A stretch of DNA of 64,000 nucleotides. Origin: Okapia johnstoni. Lineage: Eukaryota > Chordata > Mammalia > Artiodactyla > Giraffidae. Location of the stretch: positions 65,710,730-65,774,729 of the forward strand of contig CM044317.1 in NCBI GenBank assembly GCA_024291935.2, read 5' to 3'. A program made the position numbers and the translations under genes. The notes below the pieces were generated by a model. It was given only the letters and a program-made list of their open reading frames with translations. It did not search any database and was not told where the DNA came from. Positions 12,122 through 24,129 of this stretch are shown piece by piece (position 1 is the first letter of the stretch; every line of letters begins with the position of its first letter).

Positions 12122-12346
12122 GGGCTTCCTAGGTGGCGCTAGTGATAAAGCACCCACCTGCCAATGCAAGGGATGTAAGAGATGTGGGTTCGATCCCTGG
12201 GTCGGGAAGCTCTACTGGAGGAGGGCATGGCAACCCACTCCAGTATTCTTGCCTGGAGAATCCCATGGACTGAGGAGCCTGGCAGGCTACCGTCCATAGG
12301 GTCACACAGAGTCAGACATGACTGAAACGACTTAACACGCATGTAC
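12122..12346 (+). repeat. Bov-tA SINE with 13-bp TSD
   Basis: Complete sense copy from GGGCTTCCTAGGTGGCGCTA to CTTAACACGCATGTAC. It is flanked by a perfect 13-bp duplication, AATGATGTATATT, at 12109-12121 and 12347-12359. Good preservation of the B-box-like GGTTCGATCCC suggests a fairly young insertion. Confidence 0.95.
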
Positions 12347-12361
12347 AATGATGTATATTAT

Positions 12362-12933
12362 ATACCTAGGGCTACTGTAACAAAGTGAAAGTTGCTCATT
12401 CATGTCCACTCCGGTATTCTTTCCTGGAGAATTCCATGGACAGAGGAGCCTGGCGGGCTATAGTCCATGGAGTCACAAAGAGTTGGACACGACTGAGCGA
12501 GTAACACTAACTTTTTCACTGTAAGAAAGTACTACAAACAGGGTGGATTAAAACAACAGAATTATATTCTTGTACAGTTCTTGATGGAGGCTAAAATCTG
12601 AAATCCAGGTGTCAGAATAGCTATGATCTCTCAAGGGACTAGGAAAATTACTTCTATGCTATTAGCCTCTGGTGTTACTGACATTCCTTGACTTACAGCT
12701 GCATAACTACAATCTCTGCCTCCAATGTCATGTTACACTTTGCCCCCTGTGTCTTATACCATCTTCTCATAAAGACATCATTAATAATGAGTTAAGGGCC
12801 CATTTTGCTCCAGTATGACCTCATCTTAACTAATTACATCTTCAATGGCTCTATTTCCACATAAGGTTACGTTGTGAGGTACTCAGGGTCAGGACTTTTA
12901 ACGTATTTTTGTAGGGACAGAATTCAACCTATA
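12362..12933 (-). repeat. MLT1-type MaLR LTR with a nested SINE
   Basis: Antisense LTR of the ERVL-MaLR class, interrupted by the Bov-tA fragment at 12387-12517. Visible blocks are AACAACAGAATTATATTC, the A/T-rich polyadenylation end, GACCTCATCTTAACTAATTACATCTTCAATGGCTC, GAGGTACTCAGGGTCAGGAC, and GGGACAGAATTCAACCTATAG at the LTR start. It abuts integrase-like sequence at about 12933, so it may be a separate insertion into the older ERV or an end of a related element. Confidence 0.7.
12387..12517 (+). repeat. Bov-tA 3' fragment with TSD, inside an LTR
   Basis: 5'-truncated sense copy (from GAAAGTTGCTCATTC to AACACTAACTTTTTC) inserted into the MLT1-type LTR. TSD ACTGTAA(C/G)AAAGT at 12374-12386 and 12518-12530, with one mismatch. 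Confidence 0.9.
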
Positions 12934-13353
12934 GTAGGGTGCTAGAAGAAGCACTGTGGATTGGGAGGCCAAATGCATATCTGGGACAGGTGTTAGGTTC
13001 TGGAGGACAAATACCTATCCCACTCACAAGTAGAAAGGATAATTAACTTCCCGTCAGGGAGCAGGCTGGTCCTTTTGGAGAATGGTGGCATAGCAGCGCA
13101 CATCTTTGTGTTTCTGTGATTGAAAGTCTGGGTACCTAGGCATTGCAAGAGCTAGATGTGCCTTGGGGAGAGCAAGTCCACGTTGCTGAGTTCCTTGTCT
13201 ATCCTTCAACCTTGACACTATGGCCATTTTGAACAAGTACTGGATTGGCTGGGTAAAGAGGCTGAATAGCATCACATCTGTAATAGGAATCTCTCTGATC
13301 ATTAAGAGACTCCTCAGCAATAGATGCCTCTGGAGGACTTTTACATAAGACAT
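12934..13353 (-). pseudogene. Decayed ERVL-like pol, integrase N-terminal part
   Basis: Minus-strand translation of 13054-13353 (99 codons, open) and of a second frame down to 12934 resembles the zinc-binding N-terminal region and the start of the core of class III (ERVL) integrases. I judge this from the run around the Gly-Leu-Ala-Leu-Pro-Lys-Ala stretch and the spacing to Asp-Gln-Pro-Ala. The zinc-binding Cys pair is not preserved and the frame changes, so no active enzyme could be made. It is collinear with the reverse-transcriptase-like segment at 15.1-15.5 kb. The call rests on recalled family resemblance. Confidence 0.5.
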
Positions 13354-14770
13354 AAAATGCCTAATAGTCCATGACTATCATCTATGTATCTATCACACAG
13401 CTTTCCCCCAGAACTCCTCTTACTAATCCTCTAATCTTGCTTTTCAAGCCCCTTATGGAAAAGGAATCCCATCAGCTCCTCCCAGGAGTCATTATGGATC
13501 TATTCAGTGGACCATCTTTACTGCCACACAAAGTGTACAGATGTACAACACAAAATTCTTCCTACTGGAAATACTTCCCTTTAGGAATTTCAGGCTGGCA
13601 CAAATGGGGCTAGAGTGTAGCAGCTATCTATTTCTGGAAGATGTCAACATCCATCAAAAAGACAGGTAATTTTTTTCTTTCTTGGCTTCTTGGCTAATAG
13701 TCATGGATAACTTCCCAAGGGGCCCCAATGTATGGTTTGAGGAACTGCTGACAGCAATAAGAGTATCACTTTGTGTGTATCTGTGTGTGCATGCAACTGG
13801 CTTTATTGCAATATTCACTTTATTGCAGTGGTCTGTAATTGAGCTCACAGTGTCTCTGAGATCTGCCTGCACTTTGTTATGGCAACCTGAGCAGACTGAC
13901 ACAGAGGGGAAATTAAAGATCTTACAAAAACTAAAGAGAAATAAAATGTGCCAATCCCTATTCCTTCCCCTACCCCACTACCAACATTCGTTTTAAAACT
14001 GTACATTACTGACAGAAAGGGGTGTTTTAAAACTAAGAATCCTGTCTACATAATACCTAGGAATATGAAAAATTAATCTTTAGTATGGCACACTTAATAT
14101 GACAATCCCTAGGTCCTAGGAGTATGTACTTTGAAGTCTGATTTTACTCAGAGGGATTGTTTGAGTTTCCTGGACTTCCTTGGGCATGTTAGAGACATGC
14201 CATTTCAAATTTAGTCATTCAATGCACACATCTACTTTTCAGGTTTAGTTGACCAAATAAATCCAATTTGTGATGAGTAGCTCAGGTCATATGGTCCCCT
14301 AGTTATTGTGCACAGGCGTTGTTTTGTTGTACCAGGGTCAGTAGCAAACCAGAAATAGTTTTACAAATGGAATAATTTTTTGCAGGAGAGAGTTTGGATT
14401 TTCCCTGTAATATTAGAATCTACACCATGTTTCTCCTATTGTGACACATTGGAGGCCCCAAAGGGAGCTTTTTTAGTTATACCAGAGAGTTCAAGTACCA
14501 TTTAGATATTCTGGTTTATGAAATCCAAGGAGGCAGAAGCTTGCGTTGTAACCTGATCCTATTGCTAAACCTTTTTTAAAAGCTCTGGGCAACAGTAGAA
14601 ATGATAACATTGTGGATTATTCAGGAAATGGGTTACAATGGTGTTCCCGATTATAGTGTATTCTTTCTCCAGATTCTAGAGGCTTAAGCTTAACATGGTG
14701 CCTCTTTCTTCACAGCAGTAAATTCAAGGTGCAATTAATTGTAACTTGCCTTAGAGGGAATATCCACACT
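13354..14770 (-). pseudogene. Probable ERVL-like pol, RNase H to connection region
   Basis: Lies between the RT-like and integrase-like stretches on the same strand, with the spacing expected of a pol gene. Minus-strand frames near 14250-14560 stay partly open but shift repeatedly. No catalytic residue can be named with confidence. A short DNA-transposon-like piece (13790-13870) appears to be inserted in it. Confidence 0.38.
13790..13870. repeat. Possible DNA-transposon (MITE) fragment
   Basis: TTTATTGCAATATTCACTTTATTGCAGTGGTCTGTAATTGAGC resembles a terminal piece of an old mammalian DNA transposon. The family is not certain and no TSD was found. Confidence 0.3.
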
Positions 14771-14985
14771 TGTTGTTGTTTAGTCACTAAGTCCTGTCTT
14801 TCGTGACTCCTTGGACTGTAGCCCAACAGGCTTCTCCATCCGTGGGATTTCCCAGGCAAGAATACTGGAGTGGGTTGCCATTTCTTCCTCTAGGGGATCT
14901 TCCAGATCCAGAGATGGAACATGCATCTCCTGTGTCTCCTGCGTTAGCAGGTGGCTTCTTTACTGCTGAGCCACCAGGGAAGCCC
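14771..14985 (-). repeat. Bov-tA SINE, antisense
   Basis: Antisense copy from TTGTTGTTGTTTAGTCAC to the reverse of GGGCTTCCCTGGTGGCTC. It has a TTG-rich tail and sits inside the decayed ERV pol region, so it is younger than the ERV. Confidence 0.9.
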
Positions 14986-15099
14986 ACATGTGCTCTACAA
15001 TAAAGGATTACTAGAAATTTTATAACTTGAAAGTATCCCAAAGCTCTGTGGGTTTATCTCCTATTCACTAGTGCGCATGGTTTTGTTAATGCATCTTGG

Positions 15100-15500
15100 T
15101 GCTTGTGACCTCTGGTTATCAAGTCCAGTCAGATATTATGTTTTCAATGTAATAGATCACAGTGGTATTTTCTGGGATTTCAACATGGTCAAGAATTTTT
15201 TAGGCGAGTTGACATAGTCCTGAGGTGAAACATTGAAGGTACAATTGTGCTCCTACTATTTAGATAAAGCTGAACTGTTTCTGATTGTCTTTACTAATGA
15301 ACATGAGGGGAAAAAACCCACAACAAAACAAACCGCTTCCTAGATCAATAACTCCATTCCTGGAGCCATCAGCTGTGTTGGTTTGCTCCAGTGTGGGCAC
15401 TAGGTCTTAATTAATCACAGTAATTCAGGATCATTCTTACCCATCCATTTGGCTTTTGTAACAACCAAACTGAAGAAGTTGGTATAAAATGAGGAAGGGA
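15100..15500 (-). pseudogene. Decayed ERVL-like reverse transcriptase
   Basis: Minus-strand reading shows the early RT block (a Lys-Pro-Asn-Gly turn, then a Trp-Val-Arg-Met segment, about 15430-15480). About 100 codons later comes the catalytic box, with Tyr-Ile-Glu-Asn in place of the usual Tyr-Ile-Asp-Asp (15140-15151). The spacing between the blocks fits retroviral RT. Stops and frameshifts interrupt it throughout, and the substituted catalytic Asp residues alone would abolish activity. Assignment to the ERVL class is from family resemblance. Confidence 0.55.
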
Positions 15501-17460
15501 CAGGAATTACCATTCCCGCTTCTTTTAATCTTTGATAGTAGTACAAGTTTCTGCAGCTTTTTTCAAGTTATTGATTTCTATTTACTACTTGATATGGGAC
15601 ATTCCAGAAACTCTGCTTGGCTGTTAATACCATGATAGCATTAACTTCAGGTCAGACAACCATTGTAAGGATATTTTCAGTTGTTAAGGGTATACAGTAA
15701 GGAACATGGGAAATAACAATCCGGAGAGATACAGCCCACTGACCACTCTAAAGTGGACATGGAAGAGTCCATTTGTTTCCTGCCTTTATGCCTACACTGA
15801 TTAGTGCTAAATTGGGGGTAATAAATCTTAGGTAGTATGATTATTTCTCTTCCCCAGGTCGCTGTCATTCTGTTAAATGGCCATGGATCTTCTGAGGGAA
15901 GGTTTAGAGGAAGATTTGCAGTGTATCTTTGTGTCCACCTTCCAGAGTGATTCCTTTAAAACAACAAAGCAAACAAACAAAACTTGCCTCTATCTGAAAA
16001 GGCTCTGGGTTTGTGAACTGGGTAAGAGGCCATGAATTCCCAATATAGTGCTTTTATTTGGGCTCTGATAACATAGACTGAATAATATTTTAGAAGGTTG
16101 ATAATCTGTTTCATTACTAAAATTCTCTCACACATGAAATTAACCACAACCACATATCCATGTAGTCAAAAATGCTTGAAATGCTGATTTTTTTGTGTGT
16201 GTGTGTGTGGTTTATTGCAATAGTTGTGACAATGTCACCCCTGAAACTGAGCACTGCCACCTGGCCTCTACCATAGTTCTTATTGAGATTAGGGAGTCCA
16301 GTTCTTCAATAGCATCTCTAGCTGCAGAAGGCAGCCATGGCGGAACTTTTGGGGGATACTGGTACTCATCACCAAATATTCCTTTCTGCTTTAGGGAAGA
16401 CAGTGTCCTTTGGTCCTTCCTGGAGGTTATGATAAGAGTGGCTGAGTAGTTTACAGATAATAGGTCCACTCCAGCATCCCCATCTCCCTAAGCCTTTAAT
16501 TTCTTTCCTCTTTGTTGCAGAGAAGTCCCAGCACCTCACCTCATTACTGAAGGTCACCATTGAGTTCAAGCTTCAAGCAAACTAATTAGAGCTTCAGCTG
16601 ATATGATGTATCTAGAATCTTAGATAAGCTTTCCCATACTGATAAATTCTTCTTGAACCAACTTCATGTTTTTAGTTCCTTGATTTAATTCCTTCAGAGT
16701 CTATTTATAAATATGCTTTCCCCATTCCCATTTCTTGACTATAAAAATCGACAAGTTCCCATCCACTCTTTGATGCTCAAGCTATCTTATCTTTAAGAGT
16801 ACTTTTCAATTCTCCATCTAGGCATGGAAGCAATGGATGATGGTAGGGATTAGCCTTGACAGTAGGGAAAATGTCTTCTCAAGGTAATCATTCCAGATGA
16901 AGTCATTGAAAGTGATTTTTTTTAGTCTGGAAAGACTGTATTAACTAGCAAGAAAGATTAGAGGGATTTGAGAATTCAAGTTAAGGGACTCATCTCAAGT
17001 CTCAGGGTTCCCTCTGTTTTCAACCAGTGTTTTATTACAACAAATCTCTCAGATAACATTTATAACCCTGGATACAAAGAAGTGGGATTCTGAGACTTGA
17101 GATGGGGTGCTCACCTTAATTTTAATTTGGACTTCCAAAGCCCCCTAAGTATTTCATTGGTATCTGCAACTCATCACCTTGTCATGATTCTGATCATCAG
17201 CTATGTCTGTGGTACACAGACGCAAGGTAAGAGATACATTTAAAGCTAACCAGAACCTTTCTGGTTCTCTATCACGCCTTGAGTTGAAAATTCAAGCCAC
17301 TTAGCTTATATTTTTATTTTTGCAATCTCTCCAGCAGCCTACACTCTTTATCACCATAATGTTCAAATTAAACAGATACAACAGATACTTAGTCTTCCAA
17401 AACATTGCCCTCTGCTTTTTACCCTCCCCTTTCCTCCCACGTGAGTAGGCAAGTCATCTG
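15501..17460 (-). repeat. Probable upstream part of the decayed ERV
   Basis: Upstream of the RT-like block on the minus strand, where protease and gag would lie. Short open frames occur at 15677-15868, 15956-16153, 16212-16469 and 16369-16569, but none shows a motif that I can name. A (GT)n tract lies at 16194-16209. The 5' boundary is not visible. Confidence 0.33.
16194..16209. repeat. (GT)n microsatellite
   Basis: Eight GT units. Confidence 0.85.
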
Positions 17461-19269
17461 TGTGTTATCCGATATGTGTGGAATCAATACTGGAATATCA
17501 ACTTCAGTGGCTGTTTCTTGAGACTACTCCTGGAACCAATTACTGTATCAGCCAGGGGCCCAGCGAGAGTCAGAAGACACAGCGATGGGACTGTGAGGAG
17601 AGCTTAATGAAAGTCCTTGTTAGAGACGTGCGGGACTGGGGAGGATAACAAACAGGAGCAGCAGTGGAGAGGCGTTACCATCCCTAAACCTGAGGAGAGG
17701 AGCTCACAGTCAGGCCCTGTGAGGGAGCCTCAGGGAGAGGCCGCCTGGCCAGAGCTGTGTTCAGAAGAAGTGCATCCACTGTGAGAACCCTAGCACTGAT
17801 TCCAGGCACGCGTGAGAAGAACCATGCCCTCTTCCTTTTCCTAGTTTTTGATTTCCTGCTGGACTGCCATTAGGCCAGGTGCTCTAGTGGGTCAGCCTTT
17901 AGGCATTCACAGAGCATAGCAGAACACGGAGCTAGGTAGGGGAGACTGGAGAATGGCTGAATGGGGAATGATCACAGTATGGTGGTGGCAGTATGGTGGC
18001 AGTGGGAGCTGACTTTGCGATCGTGGTGAATTCAAGAAGCATCTCCTTCTCTATTCAGAAGTACTATTCCCTTTGGTAGAAGAGATATTTTTTCAGGCTC
18101 CTTGTGCCAACATAACAATCCCTTTTCATACTACATCCCAACCCCCCAGTATGTCAGAAATTCTTTCCTACAGGCCTCATAGTCCCCAGGCAAATCAGGA
18201 AATATGGCTAGAACTCTTTAAGCGTCCTTAAGAATTCCCAGTTATGGTGACTGTATGTGGTTGTGGCACGTGAGAGCCTCCAGAGAGATTATTGCCTAGC
18301 GCATCTTAGTCTGAGCCAAGATAACTTGTTAGAGTAGTGAAGTAAAAGAAAATTAAGGTGAGCATTGCTTGGAAGCAAGATTAATTTATAATGTGATGTG
18401 GCAGCAGAAAAGCTGAATGTTTTTTTGAAGAACTACATGAAGAATAATCACAGTCCTGACTGTTTCTTCCCACACAATTCAGTTATAATGCTTCAGACAT
18501 CACATCTGATTTGAAATGTCTGAGTTACATTAAGTTGCAGACATTTGGTGGAAGAAATGGTGGTGGAAAGGGAAAATGTACAATTAAGTAAAAGAAAAAA
18601 GCCTTACTAGCCAAAAATATCCTCCTCTCCACCCAAAACCCAAAGTGAAATAGATTAATTGGCTTGACTCTGTAGCTGGAAAATGAAGTTTTACCTCAAT
18701 AATCATAAAAAGTATAATGTGATTAAGACATATTGTATAGAGACTATATATAAGGAATGTGTACCTTGAGCATGAGAAACCTGGCTAGAAATGATCACTC
18801 TTATATCAGTAACATAATTTTTTCTTGAGAAAAAAAATCAGTCATACACAGAAGTGTGGCGGGGGTGTTGATTGTCATTTCAAGTACAGCTTGTTTATTC
18901 ATAGCTGTGCATTCCTTTCTATGATGCATTCTTAACTCTGTGAAGGTGAAAATTCACACTGGGGATAGATCTGCAAATGAGGAAACAGGAATCTTTACTC
19001 TCCTTCCATTCCCATAAGTAGAACAAATTTAGCTGTATTTTGCTGGAGGCACGTTTGCTGAACTTGAATAACCTTTACATTGATTGCTATAGACGTACAG
19101 GTAAGATTGCAAAGCTTTTTCTGTGGTTTTGCAGTTTTACATGGTGTAGGTTTTTGGTCATTGTGTCAATCTGCATTGCTTGCCTCATGCCATCTCTATT
19201 TGAGTGGAAAGTGGCCTTTGCTCGAGATACCGGGTTTCTCTTCGCTGTGCTGTAGGGGAAAACATGCAA
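17461..19269. other. Unclassified sequence, no gene seen
   Basis: Positions 17540-17960 have higher GC and occasional CpG and read like an old, unnamed interspersed repeat (AGCCAGGGGCCCAGCG onward). The rest is AT-rich and unique. Open frames near 17460 and 19040-19330 have no recognisable domain. Confidence 0.35.
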
Positions 19270-19465
19270 ACTTTGAAACCATTTGGCCACAGTTTGAGTT
19301 CAGCTTCTTCTGCTTACTAGCTGTGTGACATTAGGCACACTTTTAGCTCCTGTGAGCCTTGTTTTTCTTTTCTGCAATGTGAGATTAATGCTCATAGTAA
19401 TGTTTTGACACATCTAACATGGCTGGCGTGTAGTGGGGATTCAATAAATAAACGCTGCTGTAATT
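19270..19465 (+). repeat. MIR SINE, sense
   Basis: Clear block order: CTAGCTGTGTGACATTAGGCA, a polypyrimidine stretch, CTGCAATGTGAGATTAAT, then GGATTCAATAAATAAACGCTG at the tail. One of the better-preserved MIR copies in the window. Confidence 0.8.
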
Positions 19466-20616
19466 CTTCACTGTTGTCTTCTCATTTCTCAATTATGGAA
19501 TTAATATACCTTCCCAGTGGAGTCGAGTGGTGATATTTCCAGGAGAGAGAATGTTGGTAGGGCTGGGACTTCTCTCTATGGCCTGAGTTAGACACCATTT
19601 ACCCGAAGTAGTCTCTCCATTTCTGCTTCTCAGAATAGACTGATTCAGCACCCCCTGGAGGTTTGCACTTCTTCCCTAATAAATGAAAAGTTTGAATCTG
19701 AAGTCAGGTAACATTTTGCCTTCAAGCATTGTCTTAAATGGATTTTTTTTTTCCTGCTTAAAAGAAACTCAGGAAAGATTTATTGTAAATGCTCCCATGA
19801 AACCTCTTCCAAAATGCTTCCCTTTAAGAGGTAGTCACAAAAAGGAGGATTGAACATTGCCATGGAGATTTGTAAAGTGACAGCAAAACCATTTTCTGCA
19901 TGAATATTAGTAGATTTGGGATGAGTTTGAATATGCTGAGAATTAATCTAAAATTCTATGTGCAATTAATTAAATTAAGATCCACATGGAAAGACATGGA
20001 TAATAATTCATTTTTAAAAAATGAACTGATTACTAAGAAGAGATATGTTTTAGAGAATGGATAAGCAAGCCAAATTATATTCAATAGCAGTGTATGGTTG
20101 CATCTTTAAGGCCTGTGTGTCTTTGAGAGATAATTTCACCAGTATTTAGTTAACTTATATTTACATATACGTTTATCTTAAATAGCAATTCTGAATTTAA
20201 TTCAGTTAAGTAAATTTTTCTTTTACTCTTTGAATTTTTATAAATCTCTGCAAACAATCTTTTCATTTGAGGAGGGAGTGGGGATAAAAATCAAGAACAT
20301 GAATTTTGCCTTTTCAACTGCTTTTTTCTGTTTTTAGGCTTTGAGTAATTTTTGAATATTTGAAGGAAGACAAGAGCTTGAAGTTTACAAGTTTGCTTCA
20401 TCTATATCCTAAGCTCTATCAACTGCTTAATATCCATTGCAAAGGAATGCTGTATATCTAGGGATTCTTCCTAAATTGACTTCTTTGAAACATAATAACA
20501 GCCTGATAGATGAAATAATACTGGTTAGGAAATGCTAGCCCCTCTTACAGGCATAATCAATTGTTTCTTTTTCTAGTTTAGTAATTCCTCATAATTAATA
20601 CAGAATGGCAAGTTGG

Positions 20617-20790
20617 AAGGGCTTACCTGATAGCTCAGTTGGTAAAGAATCTGCCTGCAATGAGGGAGACCTGGGTTTGATCCCTGGGTTAGGAAGATCC
20701 CCTGGAGAAGGGAAAGGTTACCCACTCCAGTATTCTGACCTGGAGAATTTCATGGACTGTAGAGTCCATGGAGATACAAAGAGTTGGAAA
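20617..20790 (+). repeat. Bov-tA SINE, 3' part missing
   Basis: Sense copy beginning AGGGCTTACCTGATAGCTCA, with B-box-like GGTTTGATCCC. It ends at AGAGTTGGAAAG, losing the terminal CGACTGAGCGACT. AGTTGGAA occurs on both sides (20611 and 20782), but this also matches internal SINE sequence, so it is only a doubtful TSD. Confidence 0.85.
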
Positions 20791-20799
20791 GTATTCTGG

Positions 20800-20945
20800 T
20801 CATGGCATAGAAATTCTTAGGTTTTATTCCTGGTGATTCAGTTTATTTAACATTGAAGTCTTGTGCAAGTCACTTAAATTTTCTGAATCTCAGTCTCCTC
20901 ATCTGTGAAATGGAAGTAGCAACAAGCTCCCTACGATAGTGTGGC
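20800..20945 (+). repeat. MIR SINE, sense
   Basis: AGTCTTGTGCAAGTCACTTAAATTTTCTGAATCTCAG and CCTCATCTGTGAAATGGAAG mark the MIR core and polypyrimidine part. The Bov-tA copy just upstream may have inserted at its 5' edge. Confidence 0.75.
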
Positions 20946-21289
20946 TGACTGGTCTATCCCTAGCATCCATTTATAACTCCTTCTGCTTAGCCTTCTTTCC
21001 CTGTAGAAGCTGGAAGGCTAAAAACCCATATTTCCCAGACTGCCTTACCGCGAAGATTGGGAAGAAAATTTGATCCTCTCATTTAGATGTATTTATTCAA
21101 GATTTATAAGGTCAAAGTAATAAGACAGTCATCTTCCTGCATCTTCATTTTTTTCTTTCAGAAAAAGGATTGTAAAGATTTGGGGTTTTTCTCTAGGAGT
21201 GTTCTGGTGTCCGGCTTTATGTAAGTAGCTAAGGTGACAAGAGCAATTGCTTTCTCATTTCCAGGTCACAGCCATAGCATAACGTCCTT

Positions 21290-21510
21290 TTTTAATGTTT
21301 TATTTTACTTAAAGACTTAAAAATTTTATTATAATTTTAAGGGTTATTTTACAAAATCTTGGCTATATTCTCCATGTTGTACAATAGATTCTTGAGCCTA
21401 TCTTACATCCAATGGTTTGTACCTCCCACTCCCCAACTCCTATATTGCCTATAGTAGCCCCCCAATCCCTGCCACTGGCAACCACCAGTGTGTTTTCTAC
21501 ATCTGAGTCC
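21290..21510 (-). repeat. L1 3' UTR, antisense
   Basis: Antisense L1 3' end as commonly seen in artiodactyl genomes: TATTCTCCATGTTGTACAATAGATTC, TTTGTACCTCCCACTCCCC and CACTGGCAACCACCAGTGTG, in that order. No ORF2 sequence is attached, so it is a short 5'-truncated copy. Confidence 0.75.
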
Positions 21511-23207
21511 ATAGCAGAATGTTCTTGACTTAATAATAATTTCAGTTGTAGCCTTTTGATTTTTACCTTCTGACTGTGGCAGAATCAGCAGCCCTCCTGG
21601 TGTTTCAGTTGTGTTGTGTTTGGTGGTTATTCCTGGAGGCCCAGTCTAGAGCTCATTGCTTCCAAACTTCTAGTTATTTTGTAAGCATCTTATTTCTTAA
21701 ACCCATTTCTCTGAAAACATCTAGTTTTTCTATTTATTATATTGAATTCTGATACTTGGCCTAAAGCCTTATGACGATCACATGGAATTAATCACATACT
21801 TTAAGGTGCTTTGTTAAAATGCTATATATATGTAGGAATTTACAATTAACACACGCATAAGATTTGCTACATTATCTGACTAATGGAATTTAGCCAAAAC
21901 ATACCCTATGATATGTCCCCTAAAGCCTTAAGGAATTAGATCAGAGTGGGTAACTCTTCACAGAGGGAAAAGAATAACTGTATTCCTTGATTCCTGAGGA
22001 ATCAAGTTACATTAAGTTTTCTGCTTAGGCTATTGCAGTAGAGTCAGGGCTGAGTGAGTAGGGGGTACAGGAGGGTGGCCTAACACTTCTTGAATAATCT
22101 GGGGTCTGGCAGTGCAGGAGCACTTGGTCCTGGGTGACTTCCTTACTTCTATGCTCTGTTCCTGATCTCTACTGCCTTTGACTAGAATTTTCTGCAGCAC
22201 TTGTATATTTGAAGTTTCTGAAAGTCAGAGTACTGGGCTATTTCTTGTTTTCCTCTTTTTCCTATGGATGATATCCCTTGGGAAACTTAAGGTTAAGGGT
22301 TTGAAATTGTAAAGGATTGAGCCAATTCCTAACATCATTGGTTATTCCAAGATGCAATCCTAGTATATTTCCTGCAAGAAGTCGAATTATTCAGTTAGAA
22401 AATATGATGATTCTTGAAACATAACAGGAAAGTTATACTTGCTAGATCAGCACTCTGGGTGTTGAGATTTCTGAGTTACGATTAGCTATTTCAGAGTTAC
22501 TATTCACTTAATGTAGTTGCCTTTAGCATTTGTGGCTTTGGATTTGTGGTTAGTATGATGAGTCCATCATAATCTTTTTTCATATCCTTGGGGAAAGTAC
22601 GGTTTATAATCAGCAGACTGCTGTGATCAAGCACAATCAATTTTAAAGGAAAGATATTCCTAATACTATTCTGAATTGATAAGCACTTATTAAAAAACAA
22701 ATGTTAGTTTTACATTGAATAAGGTATAAATACTTTATGTTACCATATATCAAAATGGTGCTAAAGAGGTTTTTGATTGCAGCACGTGGTAGGAATTAGA
22801 AAGATAATACCTGGTAACCCTGCTTAACTGCCCAGTGGCTTTAATATCTGGAAAGTAAAGCAGGATTTTACTTTACGGATTCCTTCTGCTTTGCCCAATT
22901 GAAACACATAATTGTACACATTCTGATGTGGTCTGTTTTTCTCCTAGAAAGAGTTTTTCAAATGAAGGCTTAAGCCACACTGGTAAATGAGGCTACATGA
23001 TTCAGTGGTTTTCTCAACACTTTTGAAACATAATTGTTATCCAGGTGAATTAGAAGATTGCCTGGACACCTGTGAATTTAGAAAATCACATTTTAAACAC
23101 TTTTTCTTTTTTTTTAGTATTTATCTAAAATTTAATAAATGTTGGGCTTTTATTACATAATGAAGGTGAAACACTTCTCAACCTCTGTTAACATTTAGAT
23201 ATGTATC
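21511..23207. other. Unique sequence, no gene seen
   Basis: No named repeat or coding signal. The 66-codon minus-strand frame at 22500-22700 has no family resemblance. Confidence 0.4.
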
Positions 23208-23218
23208 ATCTGCAAGCT

Positions 23219-23432
23219 GGGCTTCCCTGGTGGCTTGGTGGTAAAGAATCTGCCTGCCAAAACAGGAGTCGCAGGTTCAATCCCTGGGTTGAGAAGATCC
23301 CCTGGAGAAGGGCATGGCAGCCCACTCCAGTCTTCTTGCCTGGAGAATCCCATGGACAGAGGAGCCCGATGGGCTACAGTCCATGTGGGTCACAAAAGAG
23401 TCAGACACGACTGAGTGACTAACAACAGCAAG
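23219..23432 (+). repeat. Bov-tA SINE with TSD
   Basis: Sense copy from GGGCTTCCCTGGTGGCTTGG to GAGTGACTAACAACAGC. TSD AT(C/T)TGCAAG(C/T)T at 23208-23218 and 23433-23443, with two transitions between the copies. Confidence 0.92.
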
Positions 23433-23848
23433 ATTTGCAAGTTAATTTCTATCAGTCTCTTTTTCTCTGTATATCTATGGCTACATCTATCTCTATATCC
23501 ATATCAACAATATTTATAAACATGTGTATATACAGATATATATGTAAAGAATGAAATATGAAATAATGATTCCTTATAACAACTTGCAGTATTAAAGAAC
23601 GTGTACTTCTCTCTTCTGCTTCTTGTGACCATATCCCATTTAGATCATGAGTTCTTATGGAGCAGGAAGGGCTGCTGAGACCAAACATATCTGCTGAGGT
23701 CACGAGATGAGGAACCTCCTTTTCACTCCTTTTCACATAATAAAGTACTTTGAACCACGTTGAGCATAGAGAGGAATTGAGTTTTAGATGAAGGAGAGAG
23801 GGAAAACTGGCCTGGCTTTTTCGTTTTGTCCCCTGACTCCTTGTGCTG

Positions 23849-24074
23849 TGCTGTGTGTATGCCAAGTCACTTCAGTTGTGTCCAACTCTTTGAGATCACA
23901 TGGACTGTAGCCCGCCAAGCTCCTCTCTCCATGGGATTCTCCAGGCAAGAATACTGGAGTGGATTGTCATGCCTTCCTCCAGGGCATCTTCCTGGCCCAG
24001 GGATCAAACCCACATCTCTTACATTTCCTACCTTGGCAGGCGGGTTCTTTACCCCTAGTGGCACTTGGGAATGC
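23849..24074 (-). repeat. Bov-tA SINE, antisense, with TSD
   Basis: Antisense copy ending at the reverse of a GGCATTCCCAAGTGCCACTA head. TSD CTCCTTGT(G/A)CTG at 23837-23848 and 24075-24086. Overlapping frames of 97 and 139 codons are SINE readings extended into flanking DNA. Confidence 0.92.
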
Positions 24075-24129
24075 CTCCTTGTACTGAATACCAAATTGAA
24101 AAGCAGGACAGAAATATAAGAAGCCCCCA

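Noticed and set aside
20611..20789. AGTTGGAA pair as a firm TSD for the Bov-tA at 20617
   Set aside because: The right copy coincides with a normal internal SINE string (AAGAGTTGGA), so it may be chance.
23452..23865. 137-codon minus-strand open frame
   Set aside because: Its C-terminal part comes from TA/GATA-type low complexity. No recognisable domain.
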